A stretch of 64,000 nucleotides of DNA from Winogradskyella ludwigii (GTDB lineage: Bacteria; Bacteroidota; Bacteroidia; Flavobacteriales; Flavobacteriaceae), in contig NZ_JABFDF010000004.1 in the NCBI RefSeq assembly GCF_013403985.1, positions 1 through 64,000 on the forward strand, read 5' to 3'. Position numbers and translations under genes: made by a program. Below, in pieces: positions 17,418 to 26,123 of this stretch. Under the pieces are notes generated by a model. That model was given only the letters and a program-made list of their open reading frames with translations, had not been told where the DNA came from and did no database searches. Every line of letters starts with the position of its first letter. Position 1 is the stretch's first letter.

Positions 17418-17561
17418 ATGAAAAACAGAGTTCCAATGTTTAGCCCGGCCTCATATCATTTTGGCGAAAACGATAGCTATCAAAATGCAATTATCCTGTG
17501 GATGATTGTATTTGGATACAACACGTTACGGAAATGTTCATTTCAAATTAGATTTAACTAA
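17418..17561 (+). CDS. Doubtful small membrane protein (47 aa)
   Basis: ATG 17418 to TAA 17559-17561 encodes 47 residues with one hydrophobic stretch (NAIILWMIVFGYN) in the 355-bp gap after the AlkB gene. No promoter or terminator was recognised. An overlapping TTG-initiated frame (17506-17730) has low-complexity sequence and looks less convincing. This may be a chance ORF or the front of a broken gene; nothing else in the gap looks coding. Confidence 0.28.
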   Translation: MKNRVPMFSPASYHFGENDSYQNAIILWMIVFGYNTLRKCSFQIRFN

Positions 17562-17745
17562 AACATTTTGTTTCTGTAATCATAAAAAACACCTACTAGA
17601 TATCTTTAATTATGAGTGTTTCAAGACAAAAGATATTAAAAATACATTTTACAATCACACACCTAAAACTCTAACTTTAAACAAATTAACAGCATCAGAT
17701 AACTTTTTTTTACTAACTTTAAACCCATAACCAACACAAAATCAA

Positions 17746-18540
17746 ATGCCTAAACAAGAAGGCATATTCAAATTCAAAGGCACATTACAAGGCCGATGCT
17801 ATTACCAACTCAATGGAGAATATGTGGTGCGTAAAGCCGTAGGCCCATCTAGAGAACGTATTAATACAGATCCTGCCTTTGTAAACGTGAAGGCGAATAA
17901 CCAAGAGTTCACAGCTGCAGCCCAACTATCTAAAGCCATAAGACGAGGCTTAGGAGCTACAGGTAAAGCATTTCAAGATACATATATGGCAAGCCGATTA
18001 ACGGGCCGTTGCCGTAAAGTCATCCAAAAGGGGAGTGGTGCCCTTGGAGAACGAGAGGTCAATCTGTTTAATAATCCGAACGCTATAATCGGGTTTCCAC
18101 TAAAAAAAGACCTTCCATTTCAGCAAATCTATACCGCAAAAGCAGTGGTGAATTCAAACACCAACCGCAGCATCATCACAATCAATATCCCTAAAAGCGA
18201 ACAGCTTAACCACAACCAAACTCCAGAAAACGCGACACATTCTCAATTAATAGCAGCCTTAAGTACCGTTTCAAATAGCATATGGCAATCCTATAAAAAT
18301 GAATACATTACAGAAGATTCAAACAATAACGCATTAGGTGCCGTTGTACAAAGTCAACCGTTATTATGTAAAATAGACCATCACAATATAAGTCTGCAAT
18401 TGCAACATCCAAATACAAATAACACGCCAACAAATGTGGCACATACCATCTGGTTAGGCATCACATATCTAAAACAGCAGCATAACGCGTTGGAGAGGTT
18501 AAAAACAACTCAAGCAATGGCATGTATCGCAGTGATCTAA
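17746..18540 (+). CDS. Bacteroidota-specific protein of unknown function
   Basis: 264 residues beginning MPKQEGIFKFKGTLQGRCYY. The opening and the following VRKAVGPSRERINTDPAFVNV and NNQEFTAAAQLSKAIRRGLG resemble a lineage-specific Bacteroidota family whose members start with KQ-G-I-F-K-x-x-GT and carry R-I-x-x-DPAF. No function is known to me. No signal peptide or membrane segment is visible. The basic N-terminal half suggests nucleic-acid or ribosome contact, which is only speculation. The C-terminal ~110 residues are Asn/Gln/His-rich and look like a second, variable domain. Convergent with a redoxin gene 10 bp away. Confidence 0.75.
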   Translation: MPKQEGIFKFKGTLQGRCYYQLNGEYVVRKAVGPSRERINTDPAFVNVKANNQEFTAAAQLSKAIRRGLGATGKAFQDTYMASRLTGRCRKVIQKGSGALGEREVNLFNNPNAIIGFPLKKDLPFQQIYTAKAVVNSNTNRSIITINIPKSEQLNHNQTPENATHSQLIAALSTVSNSIWQSYKNEYITEDSNNNALGAVVQSQPLLCKIDHHNISLQLQHPNTNNTPTNVAHTIWLGITYLKQQHNALERLKTTQAMACIAVI

Positions 18541-18550
18541 ATAAAAGAAA

Positions 18551-19000
18551 TTAAGTCGGAGTATCGGTGGTAATTAAACTTTCCAAAGCATAATACAAAC
18601 GGTTTTTGGCATTCGCCTGAGAACCAAATACAGAACGAAACACCGTTCCATCCTTAGCAAGCAACACCCATTGCGGAGTCCCTTCAGACGCAAACTGATC
18701 ATAAACCTGGTGATCACGATCTATATAAATAGGAAAAGCAAGCTCACCACTTGTAAAAATGGCTTTAATAGTAGCTTTTGAGCCAATCCGACCTATAAAA
18801 TCCGCATGAACACCAACCACTTGTATACTAGGAAATTCCTGCTGAAACTCATAAGCTAAAGGAATCGCACGGCCTGTGCAACCCAAACAATCGTTGTTAT
18901 AGATAATTAGGAGCAGAATCTTATCCTTATAGAGTTGCATTAAATCTACAGGAACACCGTCCAAATCTAAAACATTAATGTGAGGTATAGAATCAGTCAT
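18551..19000 (-). CDS. Thioredoxin-fold redoxin (AhpC/TSA-like)
   Basis: A 149-residue thioredoxin-like protein. After a short beta hairpin it shows LLLIIYNNDCLGCTGRAIPLA, with a C38-x-x-C41 redox pair at the start of helix 1, then VVGVHADF and a cis-Pro region GTPQWVLLAKDGTVFRSVFG. This fits TlpA/AhpC-TSA-like thiol oxidoreductases. No signal peptide, so it should be cytoplasmic. The partner is unknown. The 431 bp upstream of its start are unusual (see the following region). Confidence 0.82.
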   Translation of the reverse strand: MTDSIPHINVLDLDGVPVDLMQLYKDKILLLIIYNNDCLGCTGRAIPLAYEFQQEFPSIQVVGVHADFIGRIGSKATIKAIFTSGELAFPIYIDRDHQVYDQFASEGTPQWVLLAKDGTVFRSVFGSQANAKNRLYYALESLITTDTPT

Positions 19001-19431
19001 TGCTAAGTATTTTGGTAAGTATTAATAGGTATTATAGAATAAAATACAGCACAAATTTAAGGACTTAAGACGTTTAAACACTATAATATCAAAATGGCAA
19101 TGCTAAAAACCCATACAAGCCAAGCATATCAAGCTACGGAACAGTATACCGCAAGCCATTATCAAGGACACCTAATAAGAGGTTCACCCATAGTAACCTC
19201 GGGTTAACTCCGTATGAAAGCCGGGTCTGATTCGGGTCAACTTCGGGTAAACGTGCGCCAAATTCCTAATAAAGCAGGAATCTCTAACATAAAACACAAC
19301 AAACGAACCAAATACCAGCAAACAACACTATTCTAACACAATGTATTTAATGTCCTATAATTTATATTATGTAAAATAGATATTAAAGAAACCATACCCT
19401 ATAAACAAACTGTTCATATAATAATAAATCC
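19001..19431. other. 431-bp intergenic block with locally GC-richer core and CGGGT repeats
   Basis: Around 19195-19260 the sequence becomes richer in G+C and repeats CGGGT four times (CTCGGGTTAACT, GCCGGGTCTGA, TTCGGGTCAACT, TTCGGGTAAAC). A short ORF (ATG 19094 to TAA 19207, 37 codons) ends inside this core. The core may be a relic of a mobile or repeated unit. A B-like scrap, GCAGGAATC, follows at ~19276. No convincing gene was found. Confidence 0.5.
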
Positions 19432-20307
19432 TTATGAAATATAATCGCCTTCTACATAACGATCCGCATACTGTTTGGTAAAATGAGCCCCGTATAATAA
19501 GATCAAACACGAATAAGACACCCAAAGCATAATTAAAATAATAGAACCTGCAGCACCATATGTAGATCCAGGTTCCATAGTATTAAAGTACAAAGCCAAT
19601 AAGTACTTTCCAATAAGAAACATAAAGGTGGTCAATGCGGCGCCTGTACGTACAGATTTCCACGTAATCTTTGCAGATGGCAAGTATTTAAACATCGTCG
19701 CAAACAATAAATAAATGAAGCCTACAGAGACTAAAAAGTCTACCACAAACAAATAATCAAATAAATCATCGGGTAAAAACCGATTCAATTGCTTACTAAA
19801 CGTGCTTAACAATGAGGTTAATACAAAACTTGTCAGTAATAAAAAACCTAGAATTAAAATAAATCCAAAACTCTTAACCCGACTCATTAATGTGGCAACC
19901 AAGTTATTCTTGTACGCGGGTTCTTGCTCCCAAATAGTATCTAAAGCAGATTGTAATTGAAAGAACACTCCTGTAGCACCATACAATAAAGTTCCAATAC
20001 CAATAATCGTTGCAAAGATATTGGTCTTTTCACCACTTTGATTCTCTATCATCGTTCTAATAGCATCTGCGGCATCTGGACCTATAGCTTGCGAAATTTC
20101 ACCCAGCAATTCACCTTGTACAAGCGCTTCGCCCCAAAAACTTCCTACCACTTTCAGTATAATAATTACCAAAGCAGGTAACGATAATACAGCGTAATAA
20201 GCCACAATTGCGCTGCGTTCAAAGGGTGCGCCATTAAACCATGATTGGCCTGCAGCTACTAAAAGCTGTGGTAAATCTTTTATGTGAAACTTTTGTGGTA
20301 AGGTCAT
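19432..20307 (-). CDS. YihY/BrkB-family inner-membrane protein
   Basis: A 291-residue polytopic membrane protein of the YihY/BrkB family (once misnamed ribonuclease BN). Conserved features are FERSAIVAYYAVLSLPALVII in the first segment, the central FFQLQSALDTIWEQEP, and about six membrane helices ending AAGSIILIMLWVSYSCLILLYG. The molecular function of the family is not established; some members affect serum resistance or small-molecule export. It follows a peroxiredoxin-like gene on the same strand, but a strong terminator lies between them. Confidence 0.92.
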   Translation of the reverse strand: MTLPQKFHIKDLPQLLVAAGQSWFNGAPFERSAIVAYYAVLSLPALVIIILKVVGSFWGEALVQGELLGEISQAIGPDAADAIRTMIENQSGEKTNIFATIIGIGTLLYGATGVFFQLQSALDTIWEQEPAYKNNLVATLMSRVKSFGFILILGFLLLTSFVLTSLLSTFSKQLNRFLPDDLFDYLFVVDFLVSVGFIYLLFATMFKYLPSAKITWKSVRTGAALTTFMFLIGKYLLALYFNTMEPGSTYGAAGSIILIMLWVSYSCLILLYGAHFTKQYADRYVEGDYIS

Positions 20308-20320
20308 AGATTGAATTTAT

Positions 20321-20352
20321 AAAAAAAACGTAAAGCCCATAAGGACTTTACG
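20321..20352 (-). terminator. Intrinsic terminator of the peroxiredoxin-like gene
   Basis: On the minus strand CGTAAAGTCC pairs with GGGCTTTACG and runs into eight T's. It separates 20375-20881 from the downstream BrkB-type gene. Confidence 0.9.
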
Positions 20353-20374
20353 CTTAGATAATGGATTATATATA

Positions 20375-20881
20375 TTAAGCTTCTCCTCTAGCCGGATAAT
20401 CTTTATTTAACACAAACTTGATCGCTTTAATAACATCAACTAAGTCTGGCCTTGCAAAAGGCATCGTTTGTATGGAAGCACAATACAATTCCTGATTCGG
20501 TCTAATAATAAATAAGCCCGGCTCTATAAAAGTATCTGGTTCTTCCTTAATCCCTTTAGAAATAAATAAACCCCAATCTCTAGCGTCTTCTATAGGGAAT
20601 TCATAACCCAACGGCACATCGCCTATCTCCCATTCTTCAGTGGTCTTTTCAGCTAACGCTTTCGTTTCACTACTGATAGCAATAACATTGACACCGATAT
20701 CTTTAAAGTCAGATAACTTCGTTTGTAACTCTTCTAAATACGTTTTACAAACCGGACAGTGTAGACCTCTATAAACAATAATCATAGTAAACGCTTCTGG
20801 ATCTTGTTTGCTCAGTGTCCATTCGGTACCGTTAGTTAAATTAATAGTTAAATCTGGTGTTTTCTGTCTTGGTTTTAACAT
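20375..20881 (-). CDS. Peroxiredoxin-like protein (AhpC/TSA family)
   Basis: 168 residues, thioredoxin fold. YRGLHCPVCKTYLEEL places a C42-x-x-C45 pair at the active-site position. It is followed by GVNVIAISSETKALAEKT and a C-terminal domain ending FVLNKDYPARGEA, typical of the peroxiredoxin-like branch of AhpC/TSA proteins. Expected to be a cytoplasmic thiol-dependent peroxidase or reductase. Divergent from an aldehyde dehydrogenase gene across 239 bp, which may share stress control, though I see no operator. Confidence 0.88.
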   Translation of the reverse strand: MLKPRQKTPDLTINLTNGTEWTLSKQDPEAFTMIIVYRGLHCPVCKTYLEELQTKLSDFKDIGVNVIAISSETKALAEKTTEEWEIGDVPLGYEFPIEDARDWGLFISKGIKEEPDTFIEPGLFIIRPNQELYCASIQTMPFARPDLVDVIKAIKFVLNKDYPARGEA

Positions 20882-21120
20882 GTCTTTTTCTTTTTTATGT
20901 GATAATTATTTCAATTCCAATAGCGGAATGCTCAAAATTAATCACTGTACATTACTATTCTTATCTCGTATGCAAATTCTATTAATCCGAAAGCTAAATC
21001 CTAATAAAACCAACACTCCAAGTCCCCTATTCTTATATACGTTAACAATTATAAGGATACCGTCAATAGCTTTTTATAAAGAATCCCACCTTTGTAATGA
21101 ATCAAAAAAGAAAGAGAATT

Positions 21121-22512
21121 ATGAAAACGACTGCAGTTAAAAACGACATTACAACTATAAATCCTACCACAGGAAAAAACCTAACATCTTATAATTATAT
21201 GTCAGATGAAGAGGTTAAAAATACCATCGATAAATCTCACAAAGCATTTTTAGATTGGAAAACAAAGTCTTTTGAAGAGCGCGGAACCATCATTAAAGCC
21301 ATAGGAAAAGAATTACTTAACTATAAACCTGAGTTGGCAGAACTAATGACTAATGAAATGGGGAAACTCTTAAAACAGAGTCAGCAGGAAGTAGATCTGT
21401 GTGCTGGTATTTGTGACTATTCAGCTGATAACGCTTCAGAATTCCTGAAGAATGAAGAACGAGAACTACAGGATGGTAGTAAAGGCATCATTACCTATGC
21501 TCCCATTGGTGTTATTTATGGCATACAACCATGGAATTATCCATCATACCAAGTCATTCGCTATACCATCACCAATCTTATGGCAGGAAATAGCATCTTA
21601 TTAAAACATGCTGCCAATGTTACAGGAACGGCCAAACTATTAGAAACTATTTTTACCACGGCAGGATTACCAAAAGGTTTATTCAGTGTATTATTAATAG
21701 ATCACGACCAATCTGATTTGGTAATAACGAACAAACAAGTCAGAGGAATTACCTTAACAGGAAGTCCTAAAGCTGGTGAGATTATTGGTGAAAAAGCAGG
21801 GAAAGCATTAAAGAAATCAGTCTTAGAATTAGGGAGTAACGATGCTTACATTGTTTTAGAAGATGCTGATATTGAATTAGCAGTGAAAACATCGGTAATG
21901 GGAAGAATCTATAACAATGGTGAAACATGTATCGCAGCCAAAAGGTTTGTAGTGGTAGATGCCGTTTACGACCAATTTAAAGAGGCATTTGTGAAAGCGA
22001 TGAAAGACCTTAAAATGGGAAATCCTATGGATAGCGATACCAAATTAGGACCAATCGCAAGAGAGGATCTTAGAGATACACTACACGAACAGGTAGAAAA
22101 AAGTATTGAAAACGGCGCGAAACTATTGTGTGGTGGTAAAATACCAGATGGTGAAGGGTTCTTTTATCCTGCAACTGTTCTAGAAAACGTAAACCCTGGA
22201 CAACCCGCTTACGATGATGAATTATTCGGACCTGCAGCAGCACTCATAAGAGCTAAAGACGAAAATGATGCCATGCGAATTGCCAACGATAGTCGTTTTG
22301 GTCTAGGTGGTGGTATCTTCTCTAAAGACGTAGATCATGCTATAGAACTGGCAGAAAAACATTTTGACACAGGAATGGTCTTTATTAACAAATTTGGTAC
22401 AGCATATCCTAACATGCCATTTGGTGGTGTAAAAGACTCAGGATTTGGTAGAGAACATGGAGGATTTGGTATGAAAGAGTTTGTAAATGCCAAATCAATT
22501 ATGATAGGCTAA
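21121..22512 (+). CDS. NAD(P)-dependent aldehyde dehydrogenase, succinate-semialdehyde type
   Basis: 463 residues from ATG 21121; an earlier ATG at 21097 lies almost on a promoter-like CACCTTTG and is not preferred. The aldehyde dehydrogenase catalytic set is present: GIQPWNYP (substrate/cofactor loop), TGSPKAGEIIG (cofactor), Glu236 in VLELGSND, nucleophile Cys270 in NGETCIAAKRF and GPAAALIRAKDENDAM. The compact length and the GSND/NGETCIAAKR pattern match succinate-semialdehyde dehydrogenases (GabD/Sad-like), which feed succinate to the TCA cycle. Substrate assignment is an inference from similarity in mind, not from an alignment. Confidence 0.9.
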   Translation: MKTTAVKNDITTINPTTGKNLTSYNYMSDEEVKNTIDKSHKAFLDWKTKSFEERGTIIKAIGKELLNYKPELAELMTNEMGKLLKQSQQEVDLCAGICDYSADNASEFLKNEERELQDGSKGIITYAPIGVIYGIQPWNYPSYQVIRYTITNLMAGNSILLKHAANVTGTAKLLETIFTTAGLPKGLFSVLLIDHDQSDLVITNKQVRGITLTGSPKAGEIIGEKAGKALKKSVLELGSNDAYIVLEDADIELAVKTSVMGRIYNNGETCIAAKRFVVVDAVYDQFKEAFVKAMKDLKMGNPMDSDTKLGPIAREDLRDTLHEQVEKSIENGAKLLCGGKIPDGEGFFYPATVLENVNPGQPAYDDELFGPAAALIRAKDENDAMRIANDSRFGLGGGIFSKDVDHAIELAEKHFDTGMVFINKFGTAYPNMPFGGVKDSGFGREHGGFGMKEFVNAKSIMIG

Positions 22513-22566
22513 TCATTAAAACGTAACAACTGAATAGCGAATAGCTTTCACATTAAAATAAAGTAT

Positions 22567-22600
22567 AAAAAAAAGCCCATCACATATGTGATGGGCTTTC
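22567..22600 (-). terminator. Intrinsic terminator of the cold-shock gene
   Basis: AAAGCCCATCAC / GTGATGGGCTTT with an ATAT loop. The T-run is on the minus strand, 23 bp past the cold-shock stop, and the hairpin may also stop the convergent aldehyde dehydrogenase transcript. Confidence 0.92.
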
Positions 22601-22622
22601 ATAACTGAGGTTAAGCGATATA

Positions 22623-22814
22623 TTAGATAACTTTTACGTTTACTGCATTTAATCCTTTTTTACCTTCTGTAAGATCGAATTCAACGGTATCGCCTTCGCG
22701 AATTTCGTCTACTAATCCTGAAATGTGAACAAAATGTTCCTTGTTTGAACCTTCTTCTGTAATAAATCCGAATCCTTTGTCATCGTTGAAGAATTTTACT
22801 GTTCCTGTACTCAT
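22623..22814 (-). CDS. Cold-shock domain protein (CspA family)
   Basis: A 63-residue single cold-shock domain that binds single-stranded RNA/DNA. Both RNA-binding motifs are visible: KGFGFI (RNP1) and HFVHIS (RNP2), after the usual MSTGTVKFFNDDKGFGF opening. Shorter than E. coli CspA (70) but normal for Bacteroidota. It has its own terminator. The 215-bp divergent gap upstream leaves room for a long 5' leader, although I could not place its promoter with confidence. A second, extended cold-shock protein is at 37319-37780. Confidence 0.95.
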   Translation of the reverse strand: MSTGTVKFFNDDKGFGFITEEGSNKEHFVHISGLVDEIREGDTVEFDLTEGKKGLNAVNVKVI

Positions 22815-22958
22815 TGTATTATATTTAATTTATTAATAATACTATATGGTATTCAATAATGATGCCAAAAATTATAATATTGAATTTAATGTCTATCAAC
22901 GGATATTTCTGTGATGGTATACAAATGAACGTAAAAACAAACACCTTAAACTGATAAG

Positions 22959-22990
22959 TTTAACAATCAACGCTTTAGCTTATACCTTTG
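22959..22990 (+). promoter_or_regulatory. Promoter of the 87-residue protein gene
   Basis: TACCTTTG (22983-22990) matches TAnnTTTG, with TTTA 20 bp upstream (22959-22962) in the -33 position. The expected start, near 22997, gives a ~33-nt leader to ATG 23030. Confidence 0.6.
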
Positions 22991-23029
22991 TAATAAGATC
23001 TTCCCTCACATCTATTAAATCTAAATATT

Positions 23030-23293
23030 ATGGAAACAAAATTCTCATTGTTTAACCAGATTAATAGTTTATGCTACTGGTTATTAGTCTCAAGCGATTA
23101 CAGAACGTCAGTGAATCTCAATGCCGAAAACGACACGTATAGTGTATGTATTAAACATTGTGGAATAGAACTCTACTCAAACACTATTAAAGGATTTAGT
23201 AAACGAAATGCCACCTTCTTAGAACACGAACTAGATGGTATGGTAGCAGGCTTATTACATTTAAAGCAAAATGTAGAGCAGAAATCGGCATAG
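23030..23293 (+). CDS. Small protein of unknown function (87 aa)
   Basis: 87 residues with no signal peptide. Contains three Cys (SLCYWLLVSSD, YSVCIKHCGIEL) and a C-terminal helix (FLEHELDGMVAGLLHLKQNVEQ). A plausible promoter precedes it and a family A palindromic element follows its stop. I do not recognise the family. It could be a small cytoplasmic protein co-responding with the divergent cold-shock gene, but nothing shows that directly. Confidence 0.72.
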   Translation: METKFSLFNQINSLCYWLLVSSDYRTSVNLNAENDTYSVCIKHCGIELYSNTIKGFSKRNATFLEHELDGMVAGLLHLKQNVEQKSA

Positions 23294-23310
23294 GTCAATT
23301 TATTAAATAA

Positions 23311-23423
23311 CGTCAGTTCGAGTGGATTTGCCTAAGCAAATTTGTATCGAGAACATTATGAAGTTTAAGCAAGGTTCTCGATACAGATTTCTCTCAAAAA
23401 AGAGAAATTCACTCGAACTGACG
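23311..23423. repeat. Family A paired-arm palindromic element
   Basis: Terminal inverted repeats CGTCAGTTCGAGTG / CACTCGAACTGACG are perfect over 14 bp, and the inner TATCGAGAAC / GGTTCTCGATA arms are also inverted. The element spans 113 bp between convergent genes and resembles a miniature, non-coding mobile element. Confidence 0.9.
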
Positions 23424-23453
23424 TAATTGTTTAATTCAATAAAATTATATAAT

Positions 23454-24443
23454 CTAACGTGCTAACTTTCTTAGCGCCACCCATTGTTTCAACATTTCCC
23501 TAGAATCTACAGCAGGATAACCTAATACCGTTTTCCCAGCAGCAACATCATTCATAACTCCAGAACCAGCACCAACAGTAGCACCAGAATGAATAGTAGT
23601 ATGATCTTTTATTGAAGCAGAGCCACCAATAATAACACCATCTCCAAGAGTTACAGAACCAGCAAGTCCAGAACTTCCTGCCATAATACAAGAACGACCA
23701 AGTACACAGTTATGTGCTATTTGAACCAAATTATCAATCTTACAACCGTCTCCTAATATAGTAGAACTGAATTTACCACGATCTACACAAGAATTGGCAC
23801 CAATTTCTACAGCATTTCCTATAACTACGTTTCCAATATGCGGAATTTTAACTAAGCCTCTTCCATCATCACTTGGACGATAGCCAAAACCATCTGCTCC
23901 AATACTCACATTATTATGAAAAATACAATGACTTCCAATAACCGAACGCTCTCTAATCACAGTACCAGGCCAAATTGTAGTATGATCACCAATCGTAGTT
24001 TCGTCTAAAATAGTTACATTAGGATAAATGGTAACGTTTTCTCCTAAAACCACGTCTTTACCAATATAAGAACCCGCTCCTACTCTACTTCCTGCTCCAA
24101 TTTTAGCAGACGCATCAATAATAGCAGCAGGATGAATTTCAGTTTCAAAATGAGGTGCTTTTGGTGTAAAAGACTCTAGTAATTTAGCCATGGTTAAATC
24201 GGCATTCTTTACTTTAATTAAAACACGGTTTTCACCAGGTTCGATATCTAAATTATCATTAACAATAGCTAAACTCGCTTTTGAATCTTTCCAAAGCGCT
24301 GCAAACTTTCGGTTGCCAATAAAGGTCGCCTGATTTTCGGTTGCTTTTTGGATCTGCTCTAATCCTGTAATTTTATGTGTTGTTGTACCTACAACTTCGC
24401 CGTTCACAAAGGCGTTAATGTCTTCTATTGAAAATGATATCAT
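23454..24443 (-). CDS. LpxD-like UDP-3-O-acylglucosamine N-acyltransferase
   Basis: A 329-residue LpxD-family protein. An N-terminal uridine-binding domain ([21 protein letters not shown]) is followed by a left-handed beta-helix of hexapeptide repeats ([20 protein letters not shown] onward). The region around [13 protein letters not shown] contains the catalytic histidine, and the C-terminus is [20 protein letters not shown]. It adds the N-linked acyl chain to the lipid A precursor in the cytoplasm. A second paralogue lies at 62345-63280. Flavobacteria often carry several LpxD-like genes, so this one may modify another sugar. Repeats flank it on both sides. Confidence 0.85.
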   Translation of the reverse strand: MISFSIEDINAFVNGEVVGTTTHKITGLEQIQKATENQATFIGNRKFAALWKDSKASLAIVNDNLDIEPGENRVLIKVKNADLTMAKLLESFTPKAPHFETEIHPAAIIDASAKIGAGSRVGAGSYIGKDVVLGENVTIYPNVTILDETTIGDHTTIWPGTVIRERSVIGSHCIFHNNVSIGADGFGYRPSDDGRGLVKIPHIGNVVIGNAVEIGANSCVDRGKFSSTILGDGCKIDNLVQIAHNCVLGRSCIMAGSSGLAGSVTLGDGVIIGGSASIKDHTTIHSGATVGAGSGVMNDVAAGKTVLGYPAVDSREMLKQWVALRKLAR

Positions 24444-24800
24444 TGCTGTAAAATTGTGTGTTTATTAATAGACACACAAGATAATACTAATAATTGAAAA
24501 TGACGTATGTCGTGGTTTGAAGAATTCTATCAATTTGAATAATTTCTCATCCCTTTTACAGAACATAGTTAATATCGATAGTTGTTTATAATTCAAAAAG
24601 TCAGTTCGAGTGATTTTAAATTATGAAAATTGTTTCGAGAACCTCTTGTAAATAGATGCTTCTCGATACAATAATCCAAAAAAAAGGAATTTCACTCGAA
24701 TTGATGTTAATAAGTACTTCTGCAGTTACAAATAGAGAGTGTTATTCCTGCGAAGCCAGAAATCCACTATATAATAAAATGATAACGATTAATACTTTTA
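24444..24800. other. Repeat-filled 357-bp gap
   Basis: No gene seen. It holds a family A element (24601-24705) and a single degenerate family B arm, TTATTCCTGCGAAGCCAG, near 24742-24766, between two leftward genes. Confidence 0.8.
24601..24705. repeat. Family A paired-arm palindromic element, degenerate
   Basis: The left arm TCAGTTCGAGTG and the right arm CACTCGAATTGATG are inverted, with inner TTTCGAGAAC / TTCTCGATA. The several mismatches suggest an older copy than that at 23311. Confidence 0.82.
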
Positions 24801-25919
24801 TTAAATCGAAATCTCTTTAAACGTAATCCCTAAAGCTTTCTGTGTATCTAGAATTTTTTGCATTTCACCTGGAATAATTAAAGCAATAGATTGCCCAGTT
24901 TTCCCAGCTCTGGCTGTACGACCACTTCTATGTGTGTAATATTCTAAGTGTTCTGGTAATTGGTGATGTAATATAAACGCTAAATTATTAACATCAATTC
25001 CTCGCGCTGAAACGTCTGTAGATATTAATACTTGTAAGCTTTCATTTTTAAAAGCACGCATTACTTTATCTCGATCTCTTTGTTGCATATCACCTTCTAA
25101 AGCACCAACTGCAAAACCTTCTTGTTGTAATTGATGTGTTAAGGCTTGCGTACCTGCTTTAGTTTTACAAAAAATGATGCCTCTTTCATCTTGACGTTTC
25201 TCTAAGATGCGGATAATTATATTCAACTTATCTTTAATACTAGTGTGAACAAAATGATGCGAAATGTTTTCGTTAACCAAAGCATTTTTATTTACTTCAA
25301 CTCTAACCGCATCTTTAGACATGTATGTTTTAACGATATTTTTAATTTCGTCTGGCATCGTTGCAGAAAATAACCACGTGTTACGTTTCTTTGTATTGTA
25401 TGATAATATTTTAGTCAAGTCCTCTTTAAAACCCATACTTAACATTTCATCTGCTTCATCTAAAACTAAGATTTTTACATTCGAAATGTCTACAGCTCCA
25501 CGTTCTACTAAATCTAGTAAACGTCCTGGTGTTGCCACAACAATATGTGTTGTTCTGGTTAAGTTTTTAATTTGTTTATCTATTTTTTCACCACCATATA
25601 CACCTTCGGCAAAAATCTTCTGATCAATATACTTCGTGAATCTAAACAGTTGTTTTTGTATTTGTTGTACCAATTCGCGAGTTGGAGCAATTATCAAAGC
25701 CTGAACATCAGAATTATTGGTATCAATGGCATGTAAAACTGGCAAGCCAAAAGCAGCCGTTTTTCCTGTTCCTGTTTGTGCTAAACCAATTAAATCGGTC
25801 TTAGATTTTAATAAAATAGGAATTGCAGTTTCTTGTATTTCTGTTGGATTTACAATGTTAAGTTCTTTTAAACCTTTTATGTAATTCTTATGTATTCCTA
25901 ATTGTGAAAATGTTGTCAT
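24801..25919 (-). CDS. DEAD-box ATP-dependent RNA helicase (minimal core)
   Basis: 372 residues, essentially only the two RecA-like helicase domains. Motifs: Q-motif GIHKNYIKGLKELNI..PTEIQ, Walker A AQTGTGKT, PTRELVQQI, ATPGRLLDLV, DEAD, SAT, RGIDVN and HRSGRTARAG. It lacks the basic C-terminal extension found in RhlE or CsdA homologues, so it likely depends on partner proteins or acts as a general RNA chaperone. It stands alone between two family A elements. A specific name (RhlE, CsdA) is not justified. Confidence 0.93.
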   Translation of the reverse strand: MTTFSQLGIHKNYIKGLKELNIVNPTEIQETAIPILLKSKTDLIGLAQTGTGKTAAFGLPVLHAIDTNNSDVQALIIAPTRELVQQIQKQLFRFTKYIDQKIFAEGVYGGEKIDKQIKNLTRTTHIVVATPGRLLDLVERGAVDISNVKILVLDEADEMLSMGFKEDLTKILSYNTKKRNTWLFSATMPDEIKNIVKTYMSKDAVRVEVNKNALVNENISHHFVHTSIKDKLNIIIRILEKRQDERGIIFCKTKAGTQALTHQLQQEGFAVGALEGDMQQRDRDKVMRAFKNESLQVLISTDVSARGIDVNNLAFILHHQLPEHLEYYTHRSGRTARAGKTGQSIALIIPGEMQKILDTQKALGITFKEISI

Positions 25920-25967
25920 AATATGTAATTGTGTTGCAAAGGTAATTTGTTCTTTTGATGAAATTTA

Positions 25968-26085
25968 TCAATTTGAGTAAATTTTACGATCGACAATAAG
26001 TGAAATTTGTATCGAGAATAAGAATTTTTAATAAGATGTGTTCTCGATATGATTTTTTCATTCGTCAAAATCACTCGAACTGACG
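25968..26085. repeat. Family A paired-arm palindromic element, left arm decayed
   Basis: The right arm GTTCTCGATAT ... CACTCGAACTGACG is well preserved. The left arm TCAATTTGAGTAAATTTTACG ... TATCGAGAAT has mutated away from TCAGTTCGAGTG. It lies just upstream of the DEAD-box start. Confidence 0.75.
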
Positions 26086-26123
26086 TTCTAAATCAGAAAA
26101 AATGTATGTCTTCAATAGTTAAA

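Noticed and set aside
17506..17730. 74-codon TTG-initiated ORF
   Set aside because: Low-complexity Asn/Thr/Phe/Lys sequence, rare start, no promoter or family resemblance.
20808..21140. 110-codon plus-strand ORF
   Set aside because: Overlaps the start of the peroxiredoxin-like gene and the aldehyde dehydrogenase promoter; composition is non-coding.
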